DNA of 64,000 nt from Ostrinia nubilalis. Taxonomy: Eukaryota; Arthropoda; Insecta; Lepidoptera; Crambidae. Shown one piece after another: positions 12,422 through 23,399 of this stretch (positions within the stretch are counted from its first letter, which is position 1; every line of letters starts with the position of its first letter). Both the position numbers and the translations under genes were made by a program. The stretch spans positions 4,218,501-4,282,500 of the forward strand of contig NC_087112.1 in assembly GCF_963855985.1 (NCBI RefSeq), written 5' to 3'. The notes under the pieces are model-generated. The model had not been told where the DNA came from and searched no databases. It was given only the letters and a program-made list of their open reading frames with translations.

Positions 12422-12568
12422 ACCTGTATGAACAAACTATGCTTGCTTAAGTGAAGCATCAAATCGAACGCACAGCGTTGAATAGAGCTCCTGTGATTGG
12501 TTCGTGTGTCACCCTGTGCGTCCACGCGCATTGTGAGACCTCATAGTAATGTTTGTAATTACAGGCGT
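12422..12568 (-). mobile_element. MITE of the tattcacaaacattactatg family, copy 1
   Basis: Contains the family core (cgcacagcgttgaatagagc, gtgcgtccacgcgcattgtg, agacctcatagtaatgtttg) in minus orientation. Other copies lie at 18547, 19749 and 29109. The ends are inverted relatives (caaacratgcttgc and the start of the cacaaac arm). Confidence 0.7.
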
Positions 12569-12654
12569 AATTTTGCATTTACCTCTAACAAATATCTCAT
12601 GTCAAAGTTAAAATATCCATCAAATTAGGCTAACCTTACAACTTGATAAGTACA

Positions 12655-12715
12655 CATTGCAACATGCACCCGCACGCAATCGAACCCGGAACTTTGCAAG
12701 GCAGCCACTGCGCCA
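12655..12715 (-). repeat. tRNA-like SINE head
   Basis: On the minus strand it reads ttggcgcagtggctgccttg, then gggttcgattgcg, which is an A-box/B-box order like a tRNA. No paired acceptor stem is visible, so it is scored as a SINE fragment. Confidence 0.4.
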
Positions 12716-12869
12716 AGGGGTCATTACGCAGGTTACGAGTTGATCTTTACTTAACGTCTTTCACAATCATTTTAACACGTAACATTTATCAGTTAGGAAT
12801 ATCTTATTGTATGAAATGATGGTTTAAATTTGAATGAAGGTGTATTTTGAAAGATTAGATCTTTTAGTT

Positions 12870-12988
12870 AAGACTGTGTTGCAGGATCGTATAACTTTAA
12901 CAAACGTCAAAAATGTGTCCAAATTTTATAAAAAAACGTAGGTTATCGTTATAGTTACGGTTAAAGTAAGATGGTGCAACCCAGCCTT
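12870..12988. mobile_element. MITE of the GGCTGRGTTGCACCA family, copy 1
   Basis: agactgtgttgcaggatcg at the left and gatggtgcaacccagcctta at the right are inverted ends. The inside carries aactttaacaaacgtcaaaa and ggttatcgttatagttacgg, shared with the copies at 17881, 18296 and 31979. Confidence 0.75.
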
Positions 12989-13284
12989 AATAATCCTGTT
13001 CATTTGAAAAACGCAAGCGCCTATTATCATTTTGCGAAAGGCTTTATCATTTGCAACCATCAATATTTCAATCAAACTATTGTAGTTTTTAAAGAAGTAG
13101 GCGGCACTTCAAGCTTAATTTAGTGGCTTCTTTGTAGTTGTAATAGGTACTATCGTACTATTGTGCAGCAAAAATGTGTAGTTTGATGGCTCATGCATTG
13201 CCCCATTAAAGTTTAATAATTTAACAACGAGATTAACCTTTTCTGTTACGTTATCACGGCACAGCTGCTGAACCTATTTCGATG

Positions 13285-13400
13285 ATGTCCGTTTTCACCA
13301 AAAATCCTTAATTTTTAAGTGATCCCTATGAAAATAAAATTCCTGTTATGTGTTCCTGTTATACACTTAAAAATTTGAAAATTATAAACATAGATTCAAC
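13285..13400. mobile_element. Partial foldback MITE related to 45426-45543
   Basis: gtccgttttcaccaaaaatcc, taatttttaagtgatcccta and acacttaaaaatt resemble one arm of the 45426-45543 foldback (accatcaatccctaattttt, ggtgacccctatg). The second arm is decayed. Confidence 0.35.
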
Positions 13401-15224
13401 TCTTAATGCTAAAAATTAAATAACAACGGGCATGATGTTACTATCGTAGGATACCTTTTGGAGTCAAACCTATAGTCAAGTTTTTGATAAGAAATACGAG
13501 TAGACTCGTAGTAGAAAAAGTTTAAATTTCACCACCGTACTTTTACGCTACAAATATTTTCAGTGACTGGCAGATCCACACAGAAACTTAATACTAAAGC
13601 AAACTTCATGTAACCATCACCTTTAAAGTCACCTGAAATGAGCCACAAAGCTCTATTATTACAACCCCGGAAACCTTATACATGCACATATCGGAAGTCT
13701 ATGTAATTACCTAAGGTCTAGCTACAGACGCTACAGTGACATTTAGTGACCGCTCACTATGACGCAAGCGCGTGCGCAACGCGGGTCAAATCTTCTTGAT
13801 GGTTGCATTTAAACTGTGGGAATTGGCTGTGTGCCAAGTATGGCTCTATGTGAGGTTTGTGTTACAAAAATGGATATTTGTCAATTGTTTTTTTAGACAC
13901 ATACTTAAATATTTGTCATTTGTTTTTTAATTCATTCAACCAGATCAAAGACAAAAAGGTTGGACTTATAAAGAGTTTTGTACCTTCGTATGCGAGTAAA
14001 AAAAACATTTACATTTGTTCATTTTGATCACTTGACCCATTGGCCAACTGGAAAGCACACAGCACAGTCTGTTGTACAGTCAGTAACGATTCGGCAAAAA
14101 GCTTTGTAAGCCAAAAGCTTTTTTACAACGTTATCTTTATGTACTTTTTTTTTTCAATAATCAAATGTCAAATCAAATCAAACGCACCAAAGTTATATTT
14201 ACTGTTGATTGCATGATCGTAAATTATGTACACAATCTATGTAAGATTACATTTAAGGACCCTCTAGGGCACGCAACTTAAAGTTTTGAATAATTAATTA
14301 TATTTATAAGAGCATATTTATTTATTAGCATAATATGGAGTCCTAAAGGTGAATTCAAATGAACATCCAACTATCAACGTGTGTTAAAAGATAAAATGTA
14401 TTTATATTACACGCGAATACGTGAAAGATTTCGGAATTATTTTAACTAGGATTTGATTACTTTAATAACATTCTAATTTGTTATTACAAGTTAATATTTA
14501 AAACGTCTTAATCAATTTTATAACCGTCTGTGCTTACGTAGGTCGTAGGTATATTATACGTAAATTCATGTTAGTTAACAATTTGTACTAGTGAACGATT
14601 TGTACATTTATTTTTAAAGTCAAAGTAAAGAACATTTAGAACTTGCATAGTTCTGAATCAACACGATAAGTGATTGGAAAAAGTAAATGATCGGGAACTA
14701 TGGAAAAGGCCAAGGTTGCTTTAAAGTTGAATATATAAATAAGTAATTAAATAAATGCAACTATCAAAAACTGCCGACTAAATATCAACAAAATGTTTTA
14801 TCAAACTACAATTTTAATTTCACAAAGTATTGATAAAAATCAATTTTAATTTTAATCTCATGGAACAAAATACAAAGCAATAAAAAAGTAGATTTTTTGT
14901 GCGCAAGTTAATGTTAAAACAATCACTATTTATTCAGCATTTAAATCGAAAGTCGTACGCGTCACTTTCTCTTAAAATTCAGGTTTTAACTTAATGTAAG
15001 TTCTAATTGACGGTTCAATTAATTGAACAGGAACATCGGTTTGCACAACAATTTTAATTTCAAATTTGCAAAATCATAATGGAGTTTTGATTTGTTATGT
15101 TGACAGGCCGCATTCTTAGTTAATATCATAATAAAAGGTTTCCATTACTAATTACAACTAAATATTGGATAATAAAACAATAGGGCTTCATGATTAGGTA
15201 AACCGGCTCATTTAGACAGCAATA
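13401..15224. other. AT-rich non-coding stretch
   Basis: No supported gene or complete element is visible. Only short AT-rich tracts and isolated inverted words occur. Confidence 0.55.
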
Positions 15225-15492
15225 TACAGGGTGTTAGGTAAATGGGTATATGAGCCGACACTAGCCCATGTTAACATGGGCATATAAATAGTATGATGAA
15301 GTCAGAAATTTGATATCATAATTTTATTTTTTTTAATTTTCATACAAAATAAATTTTATAAAATCCGGTTTGTATGAAAATTAAAATGATTAAAATGAAG
15401 ATATCAATTTTCTGACTTCATCATACCATTTATATGCCCATGTTAACATGGGCTAGTGTCGGCTCATATACCCATTTACCTAACACCCTGTA
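15225..15492. mobile_element. 268-bp foldback MITE, copy 2
   Basis: Same ends and exactly the same length as 1357-1624. The asymmetric AT-rich centre is the reverse complement of the first copy's centre, so the two inserted in opposite orientation. TA is present at both borders. The apparent plus-strand ORF at 15456-15650 starts inside the element and is not a gene. Confidence 0.85.
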
Positions 15493-15838
15493 TAGCAATA
15501 TTTGTGATATTTTATTTCCTTCCTAGTCTTCTTCTAACTTTTTCTACGACTAAGGGTGGATTCGACCAAATAAATGTTAATCTGAACTGTCAATGTGCCA
15601 GTTATACCAGGAGCTATTCTCGGATAAAAGTTTGTTCAAATCGGGTCTAAGAAGATAGAGTTTACAGACAAAGTACTCTCATGAAAGACTCTATTTCAGG
15701 ATCTTTTGTTTTGTGGCTAAAACAGTAAATGTACCGACTATCGAAGTAAATATCGAATACATAGAGATAATAAAATTGTAATTTTCATTAATAGGTATCT
15801 TGTACCACATATCACAGTGTAATTTTGTCCTTGTTTTA

Positions 15839-16000
15839 TACAGGGTGGCCAGGGAGTTGACGTTCAAAGCTAAAATTTAGATTTCTTACATCAAGGTGTA
15901 TCTAAATCACCCCCATGTATGTTCTACGATTTTGCTTAGTTTAGGAGATACTTTTGGCTCTGGTTAGTTTTGGACATGCTTTGCCTGTTTTATTGACCGA
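15839..16000. repeat. Truncated repeat beginning tacagggtggccagggagtt
   Basis: The left terminus tacagggtggccagggagtt looks like one end of a TIR element, but no matching inverted end is found downstream. It is probably a solo end. Confidence 0.3.
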
Positions 16001-16382
16001 CTCTAGATGTTAATAGATCGTAATCTATATTATTAATACACACAACTGCAATAATAATAATAATAATGCAAAGATGGGCCTAAATTGAGCAAACAAGAGC
16101 TCGAAACACTTACGAAAAACTGAATATTGTTGAAAAAATGGCTTCTTAATGAGTTATACTCTTAAGCAAGCCTTAAACTTTCGTTCAGCCTTGACTTTAA
16201 TGTTAAAACATATATTACATATATGTTGCGAGATCTATGTAAAATTCTTATGTAATATTATCTTGGTTTTGTTAATTAGTACTATTTACATCATTGTTAA
16301 CGACTAGGGCTTATTTAGTTACGTATATGTTACATTCAAGATGTGTAATAGATGATTTGAAGATAAGTAGGCTTATTTTTAA

Positions 16383-16579
16383 CTAGCTTTTGCCCGCGGC
16401 TTCACCTGCGTGAAATTTCGTTTGTCACAGATCGTCATAAATTATAGCCTATATGTTATTCTGGGTTATAATAAACAATAATACTGTAAAGTTTTATCAA
16501 AATCGGTTCAGTAGTTTTTGCGTGAAAGAGTAACAAACATCCCGACATCCAAACTTTCGCATTTATAATATTAGTAGGA
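16383..16579 (-). mobile_element. Non-autonomous Helitron-like element (197 bp)
   Basis: Read on the minus strand, it starts TCCTACTAATATTATAAATG just after an A and ends with a GC-rich ccgcgggcaaaag stretch and CTAG just before a T. TC...CTAG inserted between A and T is the Helitron boundary rule. The sequence belongs to the very common lepidopteran cttttgcccgcggcttc repeat (I believe the Lep1 group, from memory). It is nearly identical to 62648-62839. Confidence 0.75.
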
Positions 16580-17088
16580 TTAACTTTATGTTCCGCTGAT
16601 TACTAAAAATAATAAATTTCACTAAAAACTTGTATTTTCTTTCTTGATCATTCCATTAGGCGATGTAATTGAAATATTTTGTCCTAATTAAGAATATAGA
16701 ATTATTTTATTTGTGTTAGCACTAAAAATTAAACACACTGTTTCTACTTTCACGAATTATGTCTCGTAAATGATATTTTCTTAACAATGTAGAGAAAAAA
16801 TTAAAAGAGCCGCCGCCTAATAAAGGCATTAGCCGATTATTACAAACTTAAACGATTGTAATAGGACATTTATTTGAAATTATTACAAAAATTACGAGGT
16901 TTAATCGCGACTTTAACTTTTAACTCTCAGTGCTAACGCGTTGAAGTCTTTAGTAGTAGAGCTTTCGTAATGACTCTACCAACTTTTTCCTGTTCCATAT
17001 AGAGCCAACTTTAACGCAAAACCTCTTTAAAAATAACTCACAAGTCATGACTGACACTGCAAGTGACATTTAACATGAACTGACTTAC

Positions 17089-17206
17089 CTTGACATGTCA
17101 CTGTAGCCAGAAAAACCGCGACGAAAACAAGACTCCAAGCCCCAACACAGTTCCTTTTGCCCCCCATTCTGTCACTGGCACTTCCAAATAATCTTGGCTG
17201 AAGCAT
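17089..17206 (-). CDS. Putative first coding exon: signal peptide of an unidentified secreted or membrane protein
   Basis: On the minus strand an ATG at 17206 opens 39 codons plus one base. They end at CAAG followed by GTAAGT (17088-17083), a near-perfect donor, so the intron would be phase 1. The peptide begins MLQPRLFGSASDR; a second Met at residue 14 gives MGGKRNCVGAWSLVFVAVFL, then ATVTCQ. That is a basic n-region, a hydrophobic core and a plausible cleavage site near TVTC-Q, so a secretory signal peptide. Signal-peptide exons closing in phase 1 are typical of genes whose next exon is an extracellular module such as an Ig domain, but nothing here identifies the family. The rest of the gene would lie at lower coordinates; no further exon was recognised between 1 and 17 kb, implying a long intron. 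Chance signal-like ORFs do occur, so this is moderate at best. Confidence 0.4.
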
Positions 17207-17480
17207 TGCACTTGCACTAATTTTCAAATTGCATTAAAACTTTTTAGTCACAGCACAGAAGTGGCAGTAGAAAAAAAAGATGAATTAAAAAAGCAGCCAC
17301 AAAAAATTTGAATTCGTATTTGGAACGTCTATCGAAGCATCGCGGTTCAAGTTTGAAATTCGAAATTGGAATGTTCGTTATCGTCCGCGGTGGGGCGCCG
17401 ACGCCGTTGTACTGGCACCAGCGATTCTTCTCGCCTTCGCCGCTCTGGTGAAAGGTGTGGCCAACATTTTTGTTTTCCAA
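17207..17480 (-). promoter_or_regulatory. Possible 5' leader/promoter of the signal-peptide exon
   Basis: Just upstream of the minus-strand ATG is a GC- and CpG-richer patch (cgtccgcggtggggcgccg at about 17382-17400, and about 17400-17450) in otherwise AT-rich DNA. A five-codon upstream ORF lies at 17233-17216. No core promoter motif was pinned down. The location fits a promoter or leader but is inference only. Confidence 0.2.
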
Positions 17481-17880
17481 TATTCGAGCCAGTTGTCCTT
17501 TGGCAAGTGGTATTACAAATTGCAGTACACGGAAGAGGAAGGCGATTTCAAAAGTAGTTCCATCTTGAACACCGTTTCGGTGGCGGGAAATAGAAAAATC
17601 TGGGTGACATTGAAAATGTCTCCAATCACATTAATTAATACGTCTGTTGTTTTCTGTACCAATAACAGCTGCCAATTATAAAAGTCTAATAAAGCCAATA
17701 ATCTATCTTATTCAACAATGGGTGGAACGGATCATTTGTGAAAATAAAATAGATTAATTTAATTTAATTTAAATTAAATAACACATTTAATCCAAAGTAC
17801 ACAAGTTTTTTTTTGTTCCCTTCACTACTTAGGGCTAGCTGCGTAAGCAATTTTCATCTCTACATTAAATCTAAGATATT

Positions 17881-18001
17881 AAGGCTGTGTTGCACCTACT
17901 TACTTTAGCTCTAAAAAACGTCACAAATGTGTCATACTCCATACAAAAAACACCGGTTATCATTAAAGTTACCCTTAAAGTTAGGTGGTGCAACTCAGCC
18001 T
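17881..18001. mobile_element. MITE of the GGCTGRGTTGCACCA family, copy 2
   Basis: aaggctgtgttgcacctact at the left pairs with taggtggtgcaactcagcct at the right. The element is about 120 bp with TA at the borders. The interior has aaaaacgtcacaaatgtgtc and caccggttatcatta, as in the other copies. Confidence 0.8.
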
Positions 18002-18295
18002 AAGATATTAAGAACCTGAACAGGTTCAACTCAGCAAAGCTCTCCCTCTACATTGTAAGTGCAAATGTTGCGGACCCCTGGACGGAACCTCACTTTCAAA
18101 GTTGGTCGCCATCGCATCCGCCAGCTGTTTGTGCTTGACCACTGACACAGTTGACGTAGGCATGGTTCTTTAATAAATAATAAATATGTATGTCCATACT
18201 CATACATCTAAAGTAAGTAGGACTTATTTCTAGTCAATCACATAAGTACGTCAAAACTACTCTCTAAAGAAGAAAAAGCTAAACCAAGCATTTCT

Positions 18296-18527
18296 TAGGC
18301 TGAGTTGCACCACCTAACTTTGACCGTAACTATCAAATTCAAATTTCAAATTCAATTTTTTCTTTATTCAAGTAACTAGGACTCAGTTTGTTAGTAACGA
18401 TTGCACTTAAAACCTATGTTAGTTGAAACAAGATCGTTGAACTATCGATTACTGATGTTTTTTGTATGGAGTTTGAAAGATTTTTGACGTTTGTCAAAGT
18501 TAAAGTAAGATGGTGCAAGCCAGCCTT
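18296..18527. mobile_element. MITE of the GGCTGRGTTGCACCA family, copy 3, enlarged
   Basis: The ends taggctgagttgcaccaccta and gatggtgcaagccagcctta match the family, but the body is about 110 bp longer than in the other copies. The extra, AT-rich material starts at about 18335 (tcaaattcaaatttcaaatt), so a further insertion or replacement has occurred inside. Confidence 0.65.
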
Positions 18528-18546
18528 AATATGGGTCCGTAACTAA

Positions 18547-18706
18547 CGCCCGTATTCACAAACATTACTATGAGGTCTCACAGTGCGCGTGGACGCATAG
18601 TGTGACACATGAACCAATCACAGAGCGCTATTCAACGCTGTGTGTTCGATTTGCTGCTTCACTTAAGCAAGCATCGTAAGCATCGTGGTGAATACGGTCG
18701 TAAAGT
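18547..18706 (+). mobile_element. MITE of the tattcacaaacattactatg family, copy 2
   Basis: Starts acgcccgtattcacaaacat and ends gtgaatacggtcgtaaa, an inverted pair of termini. The core agtgcgcgtggacgcatag and aacgctgtgtgttcgatttg is shared with the copies at 12422, 19749 and 29109. A detached right end (catcgtttgtgaatacgggcg) also lies at about 19122-19143. Confidence 0.75.
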
Positions 18707-18719
18707 TAAGTACAATCTA

Positions 18720-19030
18720 TTAGTCACGTGCGTCAAAAGTACTTTTTACTAAAGAAAAAGCTTCACCAAATATTTCAGGCCTAGACGTCCAGGATTCGAT
18801 TCCCAGTGGGAGCAAAATGTTCTGCTCGGTTTGGTTGGTGGTAGCTATCACCACCGTCTATCGCCATAACAAAAATGTTTACAGCTTTGTTGTGTTTCGG
18901 CAGTTAGAGATAAGGAAGCCAGTTCCTTTTAGGAGTCCGGTTGAAGCTTGTTTCCAGCTTGATCATCACTTTCCATCGAGTGAGATGCAGGCCAATAGCT
19001 TTCCAGCTACAAAGTTTGATCTTCACTATT
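18720..19030 (+). repeat. SINE with tRNA-like B box
   Basis: tcaaaagtactttttactaa begins a block that also occurs truncated at about 18235-18296. A B-box-like ggattcgattcccagtggg sits at about 18792-18810. The tail cttgatcatcactttccatc with gagtgagatgcaggcc is a frequent lepidopteran retroposon tail, also near 45050. The 99-residue ORF across it is an artefact. Confidence 0.5.
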
Positions 19031-19194
19031 TATTTATATTTTTTATTTATTTATACATATTAGGGAAACAAACAATTATCTATCCCTATCTAACTATCCC
19101 CCAATATCCATCTTAATCAAGCATCGTTTGTGAATACGGGCGTAAATAATTAGTATATTGTTTTATGTTTTGTCATTATACCTACTTATGCTGG

Positions 19195-19428
19195 ATTTCT
19201 ATATTCAATCCTAATCCAAATTGGACGGATTTGGATTGTTATCTGAATATGTTTTTGGCCAAAATATCTGCGATTTTTGATGTTTTTACATTTTTATATT
19301 CTTTATAAGACTATTCAAACAATATTAAAGTGTAAATAAATGCATCGAACATTTTGGAAATATAATCTAGAACTAAATTCAAATTGACAGTTGTAATCCA
19401 GATTTGGACAAGGATTGAATATAGGAAA
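19195..19428. mobile_element. MITE with tttctatattcaatcctaat ends
   Basis: The left arm atttctatattcaatcctaa continues with tccaaattgga. The right arm is ttggacaaggattgaatata then ggaaa, the inverse with few mismatches. A second inner pair (aatccaaattgga / ccagatttggaca) supports a foldback element. Confidence 0.6.
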
Positions 19429-19748
19429 CGGGCGTTAATTACCAAAAAGTTTCCGGGATTCGTCTGAAAGTTTAAAAAATCTCTATCAATAGGCACATAT
19501 TTGTAGTGTTTTCTCCAAAAACTGTCACCAAACTACAAGCGATTGGAAAGCGCCGATAAACCGGTACATGACCCTGCGACCGAAAATATTTAGCGCCATT
19601 ATTTGACCACATCACTATTCAAATGATTTCCATGACGCAGTCGAAGAGAAAGAAGGCCATATTGTCCATTCGCGAATAATTTTGTCATTAATAACGCGAA
19701 TATTGGTGAGAATGGATGAATGATTTTGTTACTCTTTCACACAAAATT

Positions 19749-19866
19749 AAGTGAAGCAGCAAATCGAATGCACAGCGTTGAATAGAGCCCTGTGACTGGT
19801 TCGTGTGACCCTGTGCGTCCACGCGCACTGTGAGACCTCATAGTAATATTTGTAAATACAGGCGTT
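19749..19866 (-). mobile_element. MITE of the tattcacaaacattactatg family, copy 3, truncated
   Basis: agtgaagcagcaaatcgaat, cacagcgttgaatagagccc, gtccacgcgcactgtgagac and tcatagtaatatttgtaaat match the family in minus orientation. The outer end at the left is missing. Confidence 0.65.
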
Positions 19867-21224
19867 AGTGTGGAAGACACAAAACACGGACTTGTTCATT
19901 CTATTCAACATGGACTCCTGCATGTTAGGTCGTTCGTCCATCAAGCATAAGGTAGTCCTAAACAGTGCTCAAGACCTTCGAACATTTTCAATAAATTAAA
20001 TAGGTAACACCTAGTTACTTTCTTAATAAGTATCAAATCTTATACTGAAAGCTCTTCTTGGCTGAGCTTTTCCCACAAAAAAACATTCGTGAATCATAGT
20101 TGAAAAGGATAAAATTATGAAGTAACATTATAATAAATATTTTTATAAGTTTATGGAATTCGTTTTATTTAGGTAATTCACACATAAATAAATTGTATTT
20201 AATTTTCTAGTATGATAATATGATGTATGAATAACATTTAATAGCGCCACCTATGTTTTCAAATCTACAACTCTGTGCTTTATTAAGCAGTCCGCGTACA
20301 ACGCCATCTAGTAAAAAATCAAAATATTAAAATCATCTCTATTTCACTTGCTTTTTTAGCGCCATCTACGAAAACTACGCTGCAACTCTTGATGTTGGTT
20401 CTAGGGTTGGTTGGTTTTAACAATGTTTAATCAGAACCCTAATAGATGGCGCTAAGCGATTTTTCACAGTTTACTTGCTAACTTGAAAGTACAAGTACAC
20501 AAGTACCTACAAAACGCAAGTAGCCTTTGTTTACTAAAGTTAGTTGAAAAAACTATACTTAGTCCTACTCAATAGTAATAAAATTCATGACTTTTATAAT
20601 TATTAGCAGGTACGTAGATCAACACAACATTTTGTGATAGAAGACAGATTCGGGTCTTGTTTTTTTTAAATATTTACAGGTAACTTATTTATTTTTCACT
20701 TCGCCAACAATTATTCTTGGTGGTCAACTACGTCTACAAGTAGATACCTAATAGTACCTATTAAATTGATATGTTCTGCATTCGATTCGGAATTCGTATG
20801 TTACAAAAATAAGTCCTCTGATTTGAATCTAAATCAAATAGTCATCCCATTTTATCGACCGATTGCTCTTATGAACACAATTTATTCCATCAATTAATGT
20901 AGTAGATATCGCTTTCTGAAATTGATGGCGCGACTTTATCACTATAGGTAGGTACATAACACATTTACATATTAAACACATATACAGAAAGAGGTGTCTG
21001 TGATTATCAAATTTACGGCTTTTATGATGGTCTTAATTACTTATCAGTTTGGGAAATTTATATAAATAAAGATCAAGCGAATACTAATGATCAAGCGATC
21101 AGCCGATATCAGTGGCGTGCTTACCATTTAGGCACTTGTTTGGACTAAAGGCAGGGGTCATCGTCTTTTTGCCATAGAGTCAACTCGTCACAGGATTAAA
21201 TTTTATTTAATTTATTTTCATCAT
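19867..21224. other. Non-coding stretch outside the GCGCCATCT cluster
   Basis: AT-rich sequence with no gene. The only structured part is the 20242-20455 cluster. Confidence 0.5.
20242..20455. repeat. Cluster of GCGCCATCT words
   Basis: The words agcgccacct (20243), acgccatcta (20301), agcgccatcta (20358) and the inverse tagatggcgcta (20443) lie within about 215 bp, three direct and one inverted. This 9-mer is frequent in moth genomes; its nature (MITE end or bound motif) is not known to me. Confidence 0.4.
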
Positions 21225-21440
21225 CATCATCATCATTTCAGCCACAGGACGTCCACTGCTGAACATAGGCCTCCCCCAATAACTTCCACATCGCACGGTC
21301 GGTAGCGGCCTGCATCCAGCGCCTTCCTGCTACCTTTATCAGGTCGTCGGTCCACCTTGTGGGTGGACGTCTCACGCTACGTTTTCCGGTACGTGTGGCC
21401 TCCACTCCAGAACCTTGCTGCCCCATCGGCCGTCTTTTAT
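21225..21440 (-). pseudogene. LINE reverse-transcriptase C-terminal fragment with ATG-triplet tail
   Basis: The minus strand encodes RRPPTRWTDDLIKVAGRRW, then a stretch ending RAMWKLLGEAYVQQWTSCG and a stop. It is followed by a (GAT)n run (tcatcatcatcatcatcat on the plus strand at about 21219-21236). This C-terminus plus trinucleotide tail is widespread in Lepidoptera; I place it in an RTE-like LINE family from memory. It is 5'-truncated and dead. Related tails lie at 28727 and 63150. Confidence 0.7.
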
Positions 21441-21505
21441 TTTATTTTTTTAACAATGTTTCAACAGCATTCGTCATTCATGCATTTATTGACAAATTAA
21501 CCAGG

Positions 21506-21637
21506 TACAGTCAGCTTCAAATAGTTCGTGACACCAGAAGTAGCCCAAAAGTTCGCTGCACATCTTTACTTTGGATTAAGGTTAAAGGTAACTTTTTGAC
21601 CAATTTTGGTGTCACGAAATATTTGACACTGACTGTA
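21506..21637. mobile_element. TA-flanked MITE with TACAGTCAG ends (132 bp)
   Basis: tacagtcagcttcaaatagt and its continuation tcgtgacacc at the left match, inverted, ggtgtcacgaaatatttgac and actgactgta at the right. The plus-strand ORF through it is incidental. Confidence 0.75.
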
Positions 21638-22000
21638 CATGACTAATTTACTTTCAATATGTGTGAAACTTACAAAAGTTTGACAATAAATCGATTATGT
21701 GGCGGGAAAGAAGTTATTCTGGATTTCAGACCTGAAAATGTAATAAAAAAGCGTCTCTAGCTTATTTTCTTAATCAATTCAATCAGGACGTTTCTACGTT
21801 GAACAAATTAATGTTTTCGATTAAATTTTGAATTTGAATTTTGAAATACAAATAAAATAACACAATGACCATAAAACGACCAAAACCGCGGGCGGGGCTA
21901 GTGTAAACGAACGTAACTGGTTACAAATCAAAAAGGTAGTTAGTGCGGCACGCAAGCGCATCGCGTGTCAGCCTAATAACTGTTTAATCTGTGGTAGCTA

Positions 22001-22392
22001 TACAGGGCTCCAAGTGCGCCCACTGAGCAGCTTTTGAGCAAACTACGTCAATACAAACAAGAAGTCTAAAAATTCCAGGGTTTTTTGATGATTTTAAGTA
22101 CTTATTGATTCAGTCTGGTAGCGAGATACAGGGCTCCAAGTGTGCCCACTGAGCAGCGTTAGTGCAAACTACACAAGAGCTCATTGATTTAATCTGTGGT
22201 AGCCAGATACAGGGCTCCAAGTGTGCCAAATGCTATCGGTGGCGTTTGAGCAAACTACACAAGTGTTAAAAGATTCCAGTACATAATAATATGTATTTCG
22301 ATAATGATTAGTAGTAGGAGAGACTCACGAGAGATACATGGCTCCAACGGTCCCCAATGCTCTACATGACATTGTGAGCAAACTACTAAACT
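22001..22392 (+). repeat. Divergent tandem repeat, four units of 80-125 bp
   Basis: The core tacagggctccaagtgcgcc recurs at 22001, 22127 and 22208, and as tacatggctccaacggtccc at about 22335. Each is followed 15-40 bp later by a gcaaactac word. Linkers vary in length and sequence, so this is an old tandem array. It ends directly at the TIR element starting at 22393. Confidence 0.7.
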
Positions 22393-23399
22393 CTGATTTT
22401 TAATTCGACGGAATTTTGACATTTCAGAAGTGTTGTCAACATTGAAACATTCCCATTATGAATGGAGAGCATTTTCACAAATTAAAAAATAATCCTTTCT
22501 TGAATTTAAGGTTTCACTTGAAAAACTAAGGCTTAAAAATGTACTGATCATTTCAAAATGGTTATTTGAATTTTTATTATCATATTTTTGAAGTTACAAA
22601 AAAAATTGGGAAATTATTTTTCTATTACTGGACTCCCTGGCCAATAATCCATGGGTTACAAACCTTTTTTATGAAAATCCTTTTGTTAATAAAATCTTAG
22701 GTTCATAAAATAACCAATTTAACAAGATGCCAATTTTATAATCCAAGTTGATTATGACGACGATAATGCTGTACCCCCAGTGAAAAGAGATCTAACTCGA
22801 CTTAGATCAAAATCGACTTTATAACATAATGTGAATCTCTGAAAAATTAGCTATTTTTGTATCTAATCGGTATGTTTCTACGACGTATAGAAAAGAAAAT
22901 AATTTTGTGCCAAATGATACAAGTAAGGCTTTGTGAACTTTTCTTTCGTGTATATTGATACATGTCTACTTTTAACAAAGTGTACCGGAGGCTTCTTTCA
23001 CTTTTTTATTGTGTAAAGAGGTATGACTCGTGTTACTACTTTTTACACGATTGAAGTTGTTCAGATTGAATTTGTGATTAACAATATAAGATGACGTGTA
23101 AAATGTTATAAGTTACTTAGATCAAAAACATTTGAAAATCGCAACTAATAATTTTGTTAATTATTTAGTGTAAAATGATACAACTTAGCCCAAACGTCAG
23201 ATTAAAGGAAAAAATAATGTCGTAGTTTATAAATCAAAGAACTTTAGTTAATAGTTTGAATAAATCTACTAGTAAAACATATAATTGAATTCATAGTGCC
23301 TAACGTTGTCAATAAAAGTACTTAATAAGTACATTATCGAATTTACAAGAGCTCCAACTACCTACCAGAAATCTTTATAAACAAAACTCATCACCTTTG

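Noticed and set aside
17289..17681. Plus-strand open frame with a hydrophobic stretch (VVLAPAILLAFAALVKGVAN)
   Set aside because: No in-frame ATG before the hydrophobic part, no clear acceptor, and it lies opposite the leader of the minus-strand signal-peptide exon. The frame may be open by base composition.
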